Source of the DNA: Azolla caroliniana
Lineage: Eukaryota > Polypodiophyta
DNA length: 64,000 nt
NCBI GenBank assembly: GCA_043228905.1
Contig: JBHGNT010000001.1
Coordinates: forward strand, 25,172,001 to 25,236,000
Direction of reading: 5' to 3'
Shown: in pieces, positions 53,251 to 64,000 of the stretch
Layout: the number at the start of each line of letters is the position of its first letter
Position numbering within the stretch: position 1 is the stretch's first letter
Position numbers and translations under genes: made by a program
Notes under the pieces: model-generated
Databases searched by the model: none
Told to the model about the DNA's origin: nothing
Seen by the model: the letters and a program-made list of their open reading frames with translations, nothing else

Positions 53251-54119
53251 TAAACGATAGAATATATGCTAGATGATAGAATACTAAACCATTATATAGA
53301 TGCATTCTCATATCAAAATAGTTGAGCATGACATCTTGTAGTTGTGAGGTTGCAGGTTCAATCCTCACTAACTACGTATTTTACATCATTGTGTCGTGAC
53401 TCGTGACATTATCCTCCCCTTTACAGCCGCCTTTCTAAAAGTGTGGTGTAGGGGTGGACGGGAATTGGAGAACTGACAGGCGTGAGGAACCATATGTTGT
53501 CTATGTTAGGGGCATGACCATTTAATATCCCGTGGTGAGAATTTACCGTAGTATTCTATACACGTGGATAAGTGTGAGGGTTAAACGAGAGTGTAAAGAA
53601 GGGGAGGATTGGAGCAACCTCACTTGAAGTGGGTCAAGCCCTACGTACTCAACATCATTATGGCTATAGGTGTTTCTTTACGTAACGAAATCGAGGTCAT
53701 CAACGGGGTTGTCAACAATAAAAAATTGTTGAAAAAGGGATGGTGACAACGCCATTCTCACAAAAATGTGAGGACGGCCACCAACATCCTTTTCCCGACA
53801 AGGACAACTTTCGATATAATCACGTAATAACGAATATACACATATGTTTACTTATCACATATATACGATCAAATACGTATATACGTGACCACATATGCCT
53901 ATATTAAACATATCGTTATATTAAATAGCCACAAATGATGTGATCGAGATACGTAATCAAGGTATATACCTTTATGCACACGAAACATCCACAAATAAGA
54001 GATCATCGTAATACGCAATTGAGGTATTGACCTCTTTCGCATACGAGACCAAACGCATATCCTTTACAACAAATCAAGGTATTAAACTCATACGCAAACG
54101 TAACAGTCCTCACCGGAGA

Positions 54120-54830
54120 CTAGAACACCAATGGACGTGAGTGACCATGTGCGGTCCTCCTCAGAAATTGGAACACCAACGAGCGTGAGCGACCATGTAC
54201 TGTCCTCACCGAAGATTAGAACCCCGACGGGTGGTGAGCGGCCATGTGTGGCCCTCACCGAAGACTAGAACATGGACAAACGTGAGAGACCATGTGCGGT
54301 CCTCACCGAAGACTAGAACATGGACGGGCATGAACGATAATGTGGCCCTCATTGGAAACTGGAACACAAATGGGAGTGAGCGACCATGCGGTGAGCGGCC
54401 ATGTGTGGCCCTCACCGAAGACTAGAACATGGACAAACGTGAGAGACCATGTGTGGTCCTCACCGAAGACTAGAACATGGACGGGCATGAACGATAATGT
54501 GGCCCTCATTGGGAACTGGAACACAAATGGGAGTGAGCGACCATGCGGTCGTTACTGGGAACTCGAACATGAACGAGAGTGACCAACCATGCGGCCCTCA
54601 CCGGGGACTTGAACACGAACGGACGTGAGCGACCATGCGGCCCTCACTAGGAACTCAAACACGAACGGGTGTGAGCGACCATGTGTGTCCTTCACCGGGA
54701 ACTCGAACACGAACGGGCATGAGCAACCATGTGGTTCTCACCAGGAACTGGAACAATAACAACGTGAGCGAACACGTGCGGTCCTCATCAGGAACATGAA
54801 CACCAATGGGCAAAAGAGTGCAAGTGAAGC
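54120..54830. repeat. Minisatellite array in the LARD-like element
   Basis: Degenerate units of ~45-55 bp carry gtgagcgaccatgtg, gtcctcaccg and gaactMgaacacgaacgg. A higher-order duplication of about 157 bp (54234-54390 and 54391-54547) is almost identical. Open frames across it arise from the repeat. Confidence 0.9.
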
Positions 54831-55795
54831 GGTTGACTCAACTTCTTCTATTATGAGAGGGTAAATAGTCGTGGTTGACCCAAAACACAACACAAACGGT
54901 AGCACTAGCAAGAAACCAACGTGATCCTCACTAAGAAAGTGAGCAGTTGTGACCCCCACCAAAACTAGAAGGTGAGCAGTCGTAAAAGGAAAATGGCACG
55001 AGACTTGAACTAAAATGAAAATGGAGTGCAAGCGAGCAATGATTCGATCCCCACCAAGAAAGTGAGTGGTTGTAACCCCCACCGAAACTGGGAAGGTGAG
55101 CGATCAAAAGAAATCCTCACCAAAATCGTGATGTAAAATGATAATTGATAATTGATTACGATGAAGGTTGGGCGAAGAGGTGCTGAAAAAGATGATGTCG
55201 AAGACTAGGATGTTGATGACGGTAACTCTAGAAGCAATGACGGTGATGATGGTAACTCTAGAAGCAAAGGCGATAACGAAGAGGGGTGATGCTTCCAGTT
55301 GGAAGGGATTCAAACTGTCACAGACACACCAAGCATGGACTAGGACGGAGCCCAGATGATGGGGCTACGAGCGACGGATGAAGTTGGAGCTAGATGTGAC
55401 AAGGCTAGGAACTCTAGATGTTGTGATCGGCGTGAGGGCATGAAGATAGAAATAAAGATCAAGGAGATAAAGATTAGGCGAAACGAAAATACTAGATTGA
55501 TGTGTCAATGACTGGTGTTGAATCCCTTGAAAGAGACCAAGGAGGTTACAAGTATTTATACATGTTCCGAGATTGAATATCTCTAGAATATACTCGTCTA
55601 GAATATGTCGTACAATATTTCTAGAATATACTACTAACTAGAATATTCTGATTTTGAAATGTATTATATGCTATGTCAAAATGGTTGAGTATGACACTTT
55701 GTAGCTATGAGGTTGCAGGTTCAATTCTCACTAACTATGTATTTTACATCCTTGTGCCGTGACAACAGGTTTGGCCGACTCTCCCTACATGAGTT

Positions 55796-56155
55796 TTTTA
55801 GGATTTTGTCCCTCTTAATGGGAGAAATCAGCAACCGCATTCTAGTCGATCGGCTGCATCGACCAACGAGTCAATTTGGGAGTCGACTAAACTGAAGGTC
55901 TACTGAATCAAAGGACTTTGAGAGTCGACAAGGAGGTCGAAGTTGAGGCCGACTAGTCGGACCGACTATGTAAATGAAGAAGAGGCTAGCTAGCCAGACC
56001 AACTATGTGGACGAAGACGACTCGACTAGTCGGACCGACTGAATAGTTGACAATAGGAGTCGGCTAGTGGTATTGACTAGACTGTTTACCTGTGGGTCGG
56101 ACAATTGAGTTGACAAGTCGGTCAATTAATTATTATTATATTATAATAATATATT

Positions 56156-56205
<50 letters not shown>

Positions 56206-56546
56206 GAAGCTAGGGCAAGATTATTATGTAGGTGTAACAAATTATAGTATTAAGAGATACATAGAGTAGAAGAGAAGAGCAAGAGTGTGAGTGTGAGAGG
56301 AAGTGAAGGCATAGTTTTGTGGAACTTGCCCAAACCCTACTAAGGGATTCTCTGAGATTTGAGTGTTACAAATAGAAAGCTTGAGAGCTTTGTAACCTTC
56401 TCTTTGTACTCTTGAATCATAGTGAAACTTTGTTGCCCCGTGGTTTTCCCCATTTTAGGATTTCCACAGAAAGATTGTGTACTTTGAGTTTTTTGTTTGT
56501 GTCTCTATTCATTTTTCTTGTTTATATCTGACCTTAAAACTCAACA
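55796..56546 (+). mobile_element. Solo LTR of the copia-B family (751 bp)
   Basis: It matches 29721-30466 along its length, from taggattttgtccctc to cttaaaactcaaca. The first bases are mutated (TT instead of TG). The (TA)n site of copia-B is here a (CA)n(TA)n run (56159-56203). No primer site or internal sequence follows and no target duplication could be recognised. Confidence 0.88.
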
Positions 56547-59500
56547 CAAAACACAATCCTTGAACGAAATTATCTCACAATCATAGTGTACACTCTTGAG
56601 TCTCAATTATGACATTAATGAGTATAGTTCTTAAAATGGTTTATGTCTGATTAATCTAAAAATGCAATCTCACTTATCCATACCCTAAAGGTTTCTATAC
56701 ATGCTTTCCCTAGCCTTCACGCTAGTGTGTGGCATTGTATACATCATCAGAAAGGAGTTACATTAGCCAAATTAGTAGAAGGATTTTGAAGAGGATGTAG
56801 GAAATGGGGTCAACTAATTGGCTATGGTTTATAAAGGTTAACAATCTAATAACCTCAACGAATTTCTTCAGCCCTTCATTACCTTGTCTTGTTCAATTGG
56901 ACAAAGTCAAATTTATGCATTTTAATGCATGACAATGCACATTTTTAAAACATCTAATCAAAATGCATGAAATTAGAGCATTAGATTTTATTTTCCTTAA
57001 CTTTACCATAAGTAAGTATGTAAGTTATTGATTAGTCTTATAATTCCTCATTTTGTGGGTTTATCATGAGTAAATATGTACGTTGTTGATTAGTCTTTGC
57101 AATCCCTTAGTTTGTGGGTGTATTCGGATTTCCTTCTTTTGCCTTCTCCATTTCCTTTGTGGGAGTTGGATGTATTGGGATTTTGAGAGTTAAAGTTTTC
57201 TCTTTACTACCAAAATTTAACTCCTTTCTTAAATTAATTTAAGCTATTTAAAAAATTTATCATGAGTTTCTAAAACCAAAAGCAATGGCTTTAAAATATG
57301 GAAATGCTTAAGGAAATGAAACTACTTACATCTATTGAGATTTAATGGAAAACAAACCAATCTGAACAAAAAATAGAGAAGACAATATAGAGAGATATTT
57401 GAACTTGGGATTGCAAAATCAGATATAACGAGGTTAATTAACACACCATAAATTTATTAGAAATAAAGCAAAATGTGAACAAGTGTATAGAGCCATTTTA
57501 ATTTCAAGCATTTGAATTAGATTGTATGCATCTAACATGTACATTGGTTCTCACGCATCCAAATTAAGACAACTCAACAAATAGAGGAGAGTGAGGCTAT
57601 GATCTTCTTGTGCCCCACTTCTTCACCATAGCTTTTTTGAGCTCATGTCTTTGTTAGACATGCGGATATACTTGGAAGATTATATAATATTCAAACTTCA
57701 CCAAGGTCCATTCAATTCTATATGTGAATGGTTATACAATTAGCTCCAAGCATTAGAGCTTGGCAATTCCATAAACTAGACTTGGAAAATATGTGAATGT
57801 GGTTGGTATGTGCACCATCGAACTATTGATTATTGGCTCCTCCTAATCTTGAAGCAAATAATAGGTAATGATTGATGGTATAGACCAAATGTACATAGCC
57901 TAGTTGATTGGGATGGTGCCCATGATCCCAAGGTATAGATTTAGATCCTAAAATAGTTATGAAGTGGTACCATGTTAGTACTAGGACATAAATAGATATT
58001 CACATTTTCTCTCTTTTAGCATTGAATAATCATTTGCTACACCAACATGCATCACATACAAATACTTTGGCCTAAATTATTTTGATGTTTGCAAAGAAGA
58101 AATACATAAGATGTGCTACTTATCCAACAAGGTTACTGCAAGAGATATGGAGTGAAATTGTAGCCACTCTGAAGAGCCAATATGATGGCCTTAAAGGTGG
58201 CTCCGAGGGAGTTGAAAGACAACGCATAGCCTTCATCCAACCATGGTCGTCCTCTCCCTTTCTTGAGTCAGTGGGCTTCCACATTAGATGGAACTATCGC
58301 GTCCCTTTAGGGATTTGTACATAATCGTCTCATTTGTAAAATTTTATAACTAATGGAAGGAGTTTTTTTTTGGAAAAAAAAAAAAAAAAAAAAAAAGATG
58401 TGCTACTTGCATATATTAATGTCTAAATATGTATCCATGTTAGTGGAGACAATTTATATATACAAACCAACACAACACATCTTCCCATGTTACTTTGTCG
58501 TCGCTTTTATGACTGTATTGCTTGCATATGTATATTCATGTCTAAATGTTTTCTTACGTGGAGACAATTTTATATGTAGCTAACCAACTTTGTACATTTC
58601 CCATAGGATATTATTGTTAGGATTATGAATGTATGTACATGTATATGCATCTATTTGCATAATGAAAATGACCTAATATCCCATAACATTGTAGACTAAT
58701 TGCATGATGGTAATGGTATGTAATAGGAAGTCGTGTGTGAAGTTTCTCATCTATTTAGAACTTTTACAATACTTTTTAAAGGAACCTACAATTTACTATG
58801 AGAGATATTTGACTTGTAATATACTTTTATTTATGTGGCCAATTCCATAACAAGGATGCATGTGCATGTGCATGTGCTTGCAACAATCATCATACAGTTC
58901 TTGGAAAGATGGCTTGGGCCTTGCTCCAAAGTTGTGTTTTTCATGTGTATAATTTCTAAGTTTTGAATAGTATTTTAAGAAAGTTTATAAGTATATAAGG
59001 ATTCCGAGCATTAGGTTTTAGTTAAGTTTATAAGAAAAGGGTACCTAACATAGAGTTGGGTGCTGAATTGTGAAGAGATTGGAGGATGTCTTTGCTGAAT
59101 GTGGGTTGTGTGAGGCTCATGTTGAGGGGATTCTGTCGAGTAATATTGTGTTGAGGCTTTGTTGCTTCATTTATACATGTCGTTTTCTTGTAGCCATGCA
59201 AATTGGCTTGTAACATATGAGTTGTATATTATCCTATGTACTTTTTCTTAACTAATGGAAGTAGTAATGTTTTTTGGAAAAAATAAAGAGAAAGAAAAGA
59301 GGGGCATCTCCCTTGTTAAATTAAATAATGTTATGATCTATCAAGAAAGTTCCCAAATGTAAACTTCAATTTACAACCAATTAAATTCTAGATCTGTCTG
59401 ATTTGGAACATTATCACTTCTAGTTAAGAGGGTGTCCTAATAAGATATCTACTATGATAAACATCCTCAACCGTCATCGTAACTTCTAATCGTCAAGGCA

Positions 59501-62500
59501 TAGCCTACTCCAATCTGATTTTGTTATAAAACGGTGTTATCACATGCAAAAAGATGGGGATCCAAATTTTGTCACATGTCATTGATCAAGGCATAAAGCT
59601 ATTTCTGATATGATGTTTCTACATCATGAAAAAGGGGGAACACATTTCACTGGTACAAAAAGAAGATTTGATCATGCATAGTTCATTGCAAGATGTACTT
59701 GCCCAACTCTATTTGTTTGCAAGAAGATAAAATGTTCCTATTGGAAGTAAACTGTAAAACATAGACATATATTGATGGGGTCAAGAGCATATGGATAGAC
59801 AATTAAAGGTTAGGAATACTGGAGGAGACCATGTATGTACAATGCAAATGTTGTTTATAGTAATGAAAGGGATAGGGCTTAGAAATTTGGCATGACTACC
59901 TTTGGGCATTCCAAATAAGTGCGAAATGGTAGGAATGTGCCACTTTCTAGGGTTATTCCAACAAGATGCTAACAACATTCGCGTATTAGCTATATTATCA
60001 TTATAGTTAGGTGGGCTCTTTTTGAACTGTTATTTGTTTCGATTGGTCATTTTATTATGAGAGATTTAAAATTTGCGCTTCGATTCACCAAGGTGATGTA
60101 GTTAACACCTTAAAACATTGGTTGATTTGTTATAACTTATAATGTACTGATACATTAGCATTATGAAAAAAAAAATGGAGCATAAGAACTATGGAAGGAG
60201 CAAGATTTTGCTTTTGAAAACAACAAATTTTTAGGGGCAACTCAAACCACTTGCATTTGTATTCTTATGATGAATTAGTGGCTACATTTATGTTTGTATC
60301 AACATTCCTCTTTCATTTCACCTTGCAAGAGGACCTACAATCTATGTTCATGTTCTCAATTAAAAGTAATGCCAAGGGAACAAAAATAAAATCAATGTGT
60401 CATAGATATGTACGCCAACATAACATAATTGGCATTGTGAAGTTAGAACATTCAATTTCAACAATGTGCACCAAAATGATATCATTTGTTATTGTGAAAC
60501 AAAACATTGAAGTTTACAAACTGCACAAACAAAGTAAAGGTAGTATAATTGTTAGAAACCATATCTAATCATTCATTGCTTTATGGTTTTCATATCAAAA
60601 TTCCATCAAATTGATATAAATTAGTAAACACAATCATCAATGCTACATTGCTTATTTGTAGGAAAGTTTTGAATAGCAGTTACATGTCTTGTCTCAATAC
60701 ATTCCAAAATAACTAACATGATAAGGTCATGCAACTTGCATTTCTGACTAACTTTATGTGATTATTATCTTTATTGCACTTTTATCTACCATTGCAAGAG
60801 AACTTATAGTCTACATTCATTTTCATGAATAAAAACTATGCTATAGGAAGATATATACGAACAAGCAAAGTAACATAAGTATATTGTATGTATATAACAC
60901 AACTAGTGTTATATGCTAATGTAACATAACTAGTAATAGCAACACAAGAGGGGGAAATTGAATGTTGATATAGTGAGCCAAAACAACATAATGTGGGACA
61001 AATGAGAACAATGCAAATGTGATTAGCTAATATAGTCAGTAAATGTGAAATGTTTGTTTGCGACCAATTTAGAGATCTTCTTTACAATGAACCATTAAAT
61101 GTAACATGTTTGTTTGTGGCCAACATAGACATCTTCTTTACAATGAACCATTAAATATAACATGTTTGTTTGTGACCAACTTAGAGATATACTTTACAAT
61201 GGAAGTCGTAATTCAAAGCGGTTATTTTTATCATATGCTGTGAGAATAGGTTGGTTACACTAGATAAAACCCTCATGTAGGTTAGCAATAAATATTCAAT
61301 CTCCTTATAAATTATATGGTCAACATCTAGTGAATTTCTATATGGAAATTTACTTATGGAATCTCAATTTTACTAGGTAACTTTATGGTTTTTGCGTACT
61401 TCGAGGAGGATTGTTGCATATTTTGTTCATTCTGGACATCTATTTTCTATCTCACAAGGAGATTACAATCGTTGGTAACAGAAGGAGATATCTAAGAATG
61501 GTCATGTATTTGTAACATGCTAGAACATACACCAAACTCCTCATCATATGGTTCAACAAGATACTATTCAATCCCAATGACATGTTAATTGAAACACAAA
61601 AACACACATGGATTTAAAAAAATAAATACAAAACATCGAGAAATAATATAACTTTGTATCAACCTTTCATTTTAGCCTTAGAATCATATCATTCTCTTTG
61701 TTGAGAAATAGAAGCCTATTGAAGTACAAGTATTTAACATCAATTTCTCATTCACTCGTATAAGTTCAAGGATAAATCATGGAAATAGTTTCTACCACCT
61801 CTTAGAAACAAGCTTGGCCTTTTTTGAAAAGCCACTTCCTCCAAGAGGAATTTGCTGTTTTACAAAAACCATTTTAGTGTAATGATATTTCTCAATGACA
61901 GAATTGTTCCGTTTTATTTATCTATGAAGATTGCAAGATATATACAGTTATTCACATCACTATTCCATACATTGTTGATAAATACTTTGAATCTCTTCTG
62001 GGCTTCTAGGACTCACTAACAAGATACAATGCATCATATTGTGCTATGCACCTATGGTCTTAGTCTTGGACAATTGTAAACCTTGGATTCTTGAGAGGCA
62101 TATTTATATGTCAATGTTAAAGCACTTACATAAACAACCATCATACTTCTCCACATTGCCTTGACCTTTGGATACTTGAGTGGCATCAAAATATGGTGTG
62201 CCAATAACATCTCCTCTTTGCTCCATGTACCTAAGGTTATTAATTATAAAAGACCCTCGCTAATGTTTATGTAGTCATGAGGTTCAAAATCTCACGATAT
62301 AGGTCATTATGCGATCCCACTCTCAACTCTCAATGGTACTCCCGTTAAGCTAACTACTAGAGTTAATCGATAACGAGAAACACATGTTGATCCATAATGG
62401 TTACCCAGCTTGGGTCCTCTTGGTTTGGACATGTAGAGTTCGGAAGAAAAATGCTTAACTACGCACTATCCATGCTAAACCATATTGGAATCTATTCCAT

Positions 62501-64000
62501 AGGATACGCAACGAGTAAAATTTCGTCACATTGGAATTTGTTAGTAGTTATAAATCGAGTGAATAGTATTGTCATTGGACTAAAGCAAATGACATTATTT
62601 TGAGTAATAACCCCTTGACACACAAGAACTTTCCACTACTTTATGGAGTTTTAATCTTGGAAATTTTAATGACGTGAACGCTCATCAACAAAATAGCTAA
62701 ATAGAAAATTATAAAGATATCCATATCTCGTGGTCTACTATGTATTCTCTAGTGATGCACTCTTTACGGTTGATAATTTACTAAGGGAGCCCCTAACTCC
62801 TCATGATTGATTATGTCTACAAGGTAAAACCAAGTTAGGGTGAACAATAACCAATTCCATGATGTAATGGCAACAACCTTGTAATTGGAAATTAACTAAC
62901 TAGTCAATTCATGAAACTATCCAAAGTCAATGTAGGCATTACCCAAGGTGCAGATTATGTAATTTGGGTTATACAGTACTAAAGATATATAGTAGTTCCC
63001 CCTCTTGAGCATTCAAGTGCGTCGGTTTCTTCAGAAGAAAGAAGAAGATATGGTTGAAAAGTGCTCTGCGGTACTTGCATGGTACATTATACTTCTAATT
63101 AGTGCATGTGGAAGGTGCCTTAAATAAATGTTTGGAGGTATTCATAGATGCATATATGTTGGGTTTAAGACTCTTTTAAGTATGTATATAAAAGACACGA
63201 AGACCATGTGACATGAACCACAGAAGGAGACACAAGTAGATCACATGGATGATGTAAAAAAGGTGGCGTGATGGGTTCTCCCCTTTATGTATATTTATTC
63301 CAATGGAAGAACCTAATAATATACAAAGTTGTTATGGTTTCCAATATGATAACTTGTAATCAAGCAAGCAAGCACTAGACTTAGTATGTGTAGTGGATCT
63401 ATGGTGGGACAAACATGTGCCTATGTATTCTCGGCCACACGTACATAAGCTCCTAATGTCAGGTCCGACTAATCAACTATCCTAGGAACATGGTGGATTA
63501 GTCGGAGATCTCTTGCAAAAACGTGATGGACCCACAAAAGTAGAGATGAAATTTAATGCAATTGAGAGAAGAAAATTGCGCCGATAAATGGTGCCATGGG
63601 AAAATGCATTCTTGTATAATGCCAATGTGCCTAAACACGAGAACTCTAGACTAGAGAAAAGCTCCTTTTTTATGTCTTTTGTCCCTACTCTTTACCATAA
63701 CATTCTTGCAAGTTTCCAATCCTCTTCAAGGTCGCATAGAAAAGCACAACCTTCACATCTTTCTCATTCCATTCAATCTTGTACAGTAATCAATCCTTTA
63801 ATCATGATGAACAATACATGCTACATATAATTAAACAACATCCTTTGTCAATTCTCCTCATTTTTTTCATCAAATGGGATCTTATATTGATTATTGCGCC
63901 TTAATCTCGGCCTCTATATTCACATTCTTGTTCTTCTTCCCGTCGGTCGTGAATTGCAGAGGATTGATCAATATCGAAGAGATTTCAAAGTTAAATACCA
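56547..64000. other. AT-rich region without recognisable genes
   Basis: Short frames exist (58082-58324, 80 codons; 60251-60568, 105 codons) but show no family resemblance, no splice context and no neighbours to support them. An A tract (58374-58396) and a 3-copy tandem repeat (61041-61205) are present. No tRNA, rRNA or retroelement domain was seen. Ancient decayed repeats are likely but could not be classified. Confidence 0.5.
61041..61205. repeat. Tandem repeat, 56-bp period, about 2.9 copies
   Basis: Units start at 61041, 61097 and 61153 with aaatRtRaMatgtttgtttg and contain a tagaSatcttctttacaatg core. Copies differ by a few bases. Confidence 0.9.

Larger units (their letters stand above)
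52920..55764 (-). mobile_element. Non-coding LTR element (LARD-like, 2845 bp)
   Basis: LTR-like direct repeats 52920-53408 and 55316-55764 start TGTCAYAGAYACACC and end GTGACA. The whole is flanked by a perfect 5-bp duplication ACAGG (52915-52919, 55765-55769). Minus-strand orientation is shown by a purine tract next to the left LTR (plus-strand ttatcctccccttt, 53409-53422) and by the LTR promoter layout. The interior has no retroelement domain; it contains a minisatellite. No clear primer site beside 55315 was recognised. Confidence 0.88.

Noticed and set aside
54120-54830. CRISPR-like spaced repeats
   Set aside because: The units are degenerate, contiguous and higher-order duplicated, with no unique spacers or cas genes, inside a plant LTR element.
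58082-58324. 80-codon frame as a gene
   Set aside because: No recognised family, no splice context and only an ordinary ORF length for AT-rich intergenic DNA; kept as unclassified.

Overview
The window is nuclear DNA of a flowering plant. It holds split genes with GT-AG introns, the last exon of a TMK-type receptor kinase, a complete nine-exon KUP/HAK/KT potassium transporter, tRNA-derived SINE-like units, and dense layers of nested LTR retrotransposons. I cannot name the species from sequence alone.

Layout. 1-1129: last intron and last exon of a TMK-like receptor kinase (+). 1350-3262: decayed LINE on the minus strand. 3676-5220: local tandem duplications, one copy carrying a 626-bp hAT-like MITE. 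7805-13283: KUP/HAK transporter (+), nine exons, 809 codons, reading frame intact, one intron with a GC donor. 13284-16600: intergenic, nothing recognised. 16620-33900: transposon block 1, with a SINE-like unit, a scrambled short Ty3 derivative carrying a second hAT-like MITE, a copia remnant, a degenerate minus-strand Ty3 element (19589-29504) that contains a full-length copia element (23767-29321), then a truncated copia element (29721-33483). 33484-52843: transposon block 2, two related minus-strand copia elements (C and D). C is split by a plus-strand Ty3 element (34608-42598), which is itself split by a solo LTR (39649-40763). D is split by two further solo LTRs. 52920-55764: non-coding LTR element (LARD-like) with a perfect 5-bp target duplication, an internal minisatellite and heat-shock-element-like motifs in its LTRs. 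55796-56546: solo LTR of the copia-B family. 56547-64000: AT-rich DNA with no recognisable gene.

Only the two host genes look functional, one of them partial. Every transposon gene is broken by nonsense codons, frameshifts, deletions or nested insertions. Three features stand out. First, three insertions of one LTR group all have exact 4-bp target duplications with a central CG; in each case, removing the insert and one target copy restores the host element's frame. Second, a scrambled Ty3 derivative carries what looks like a 43-nt copy of the 3' half of tRNA-Ala at its primer site. Third, two hAT-like MITEs of one family each have an empty paralogous site inside the window. No cellular system new to biology was found; the novelty lies in the transposon structures.
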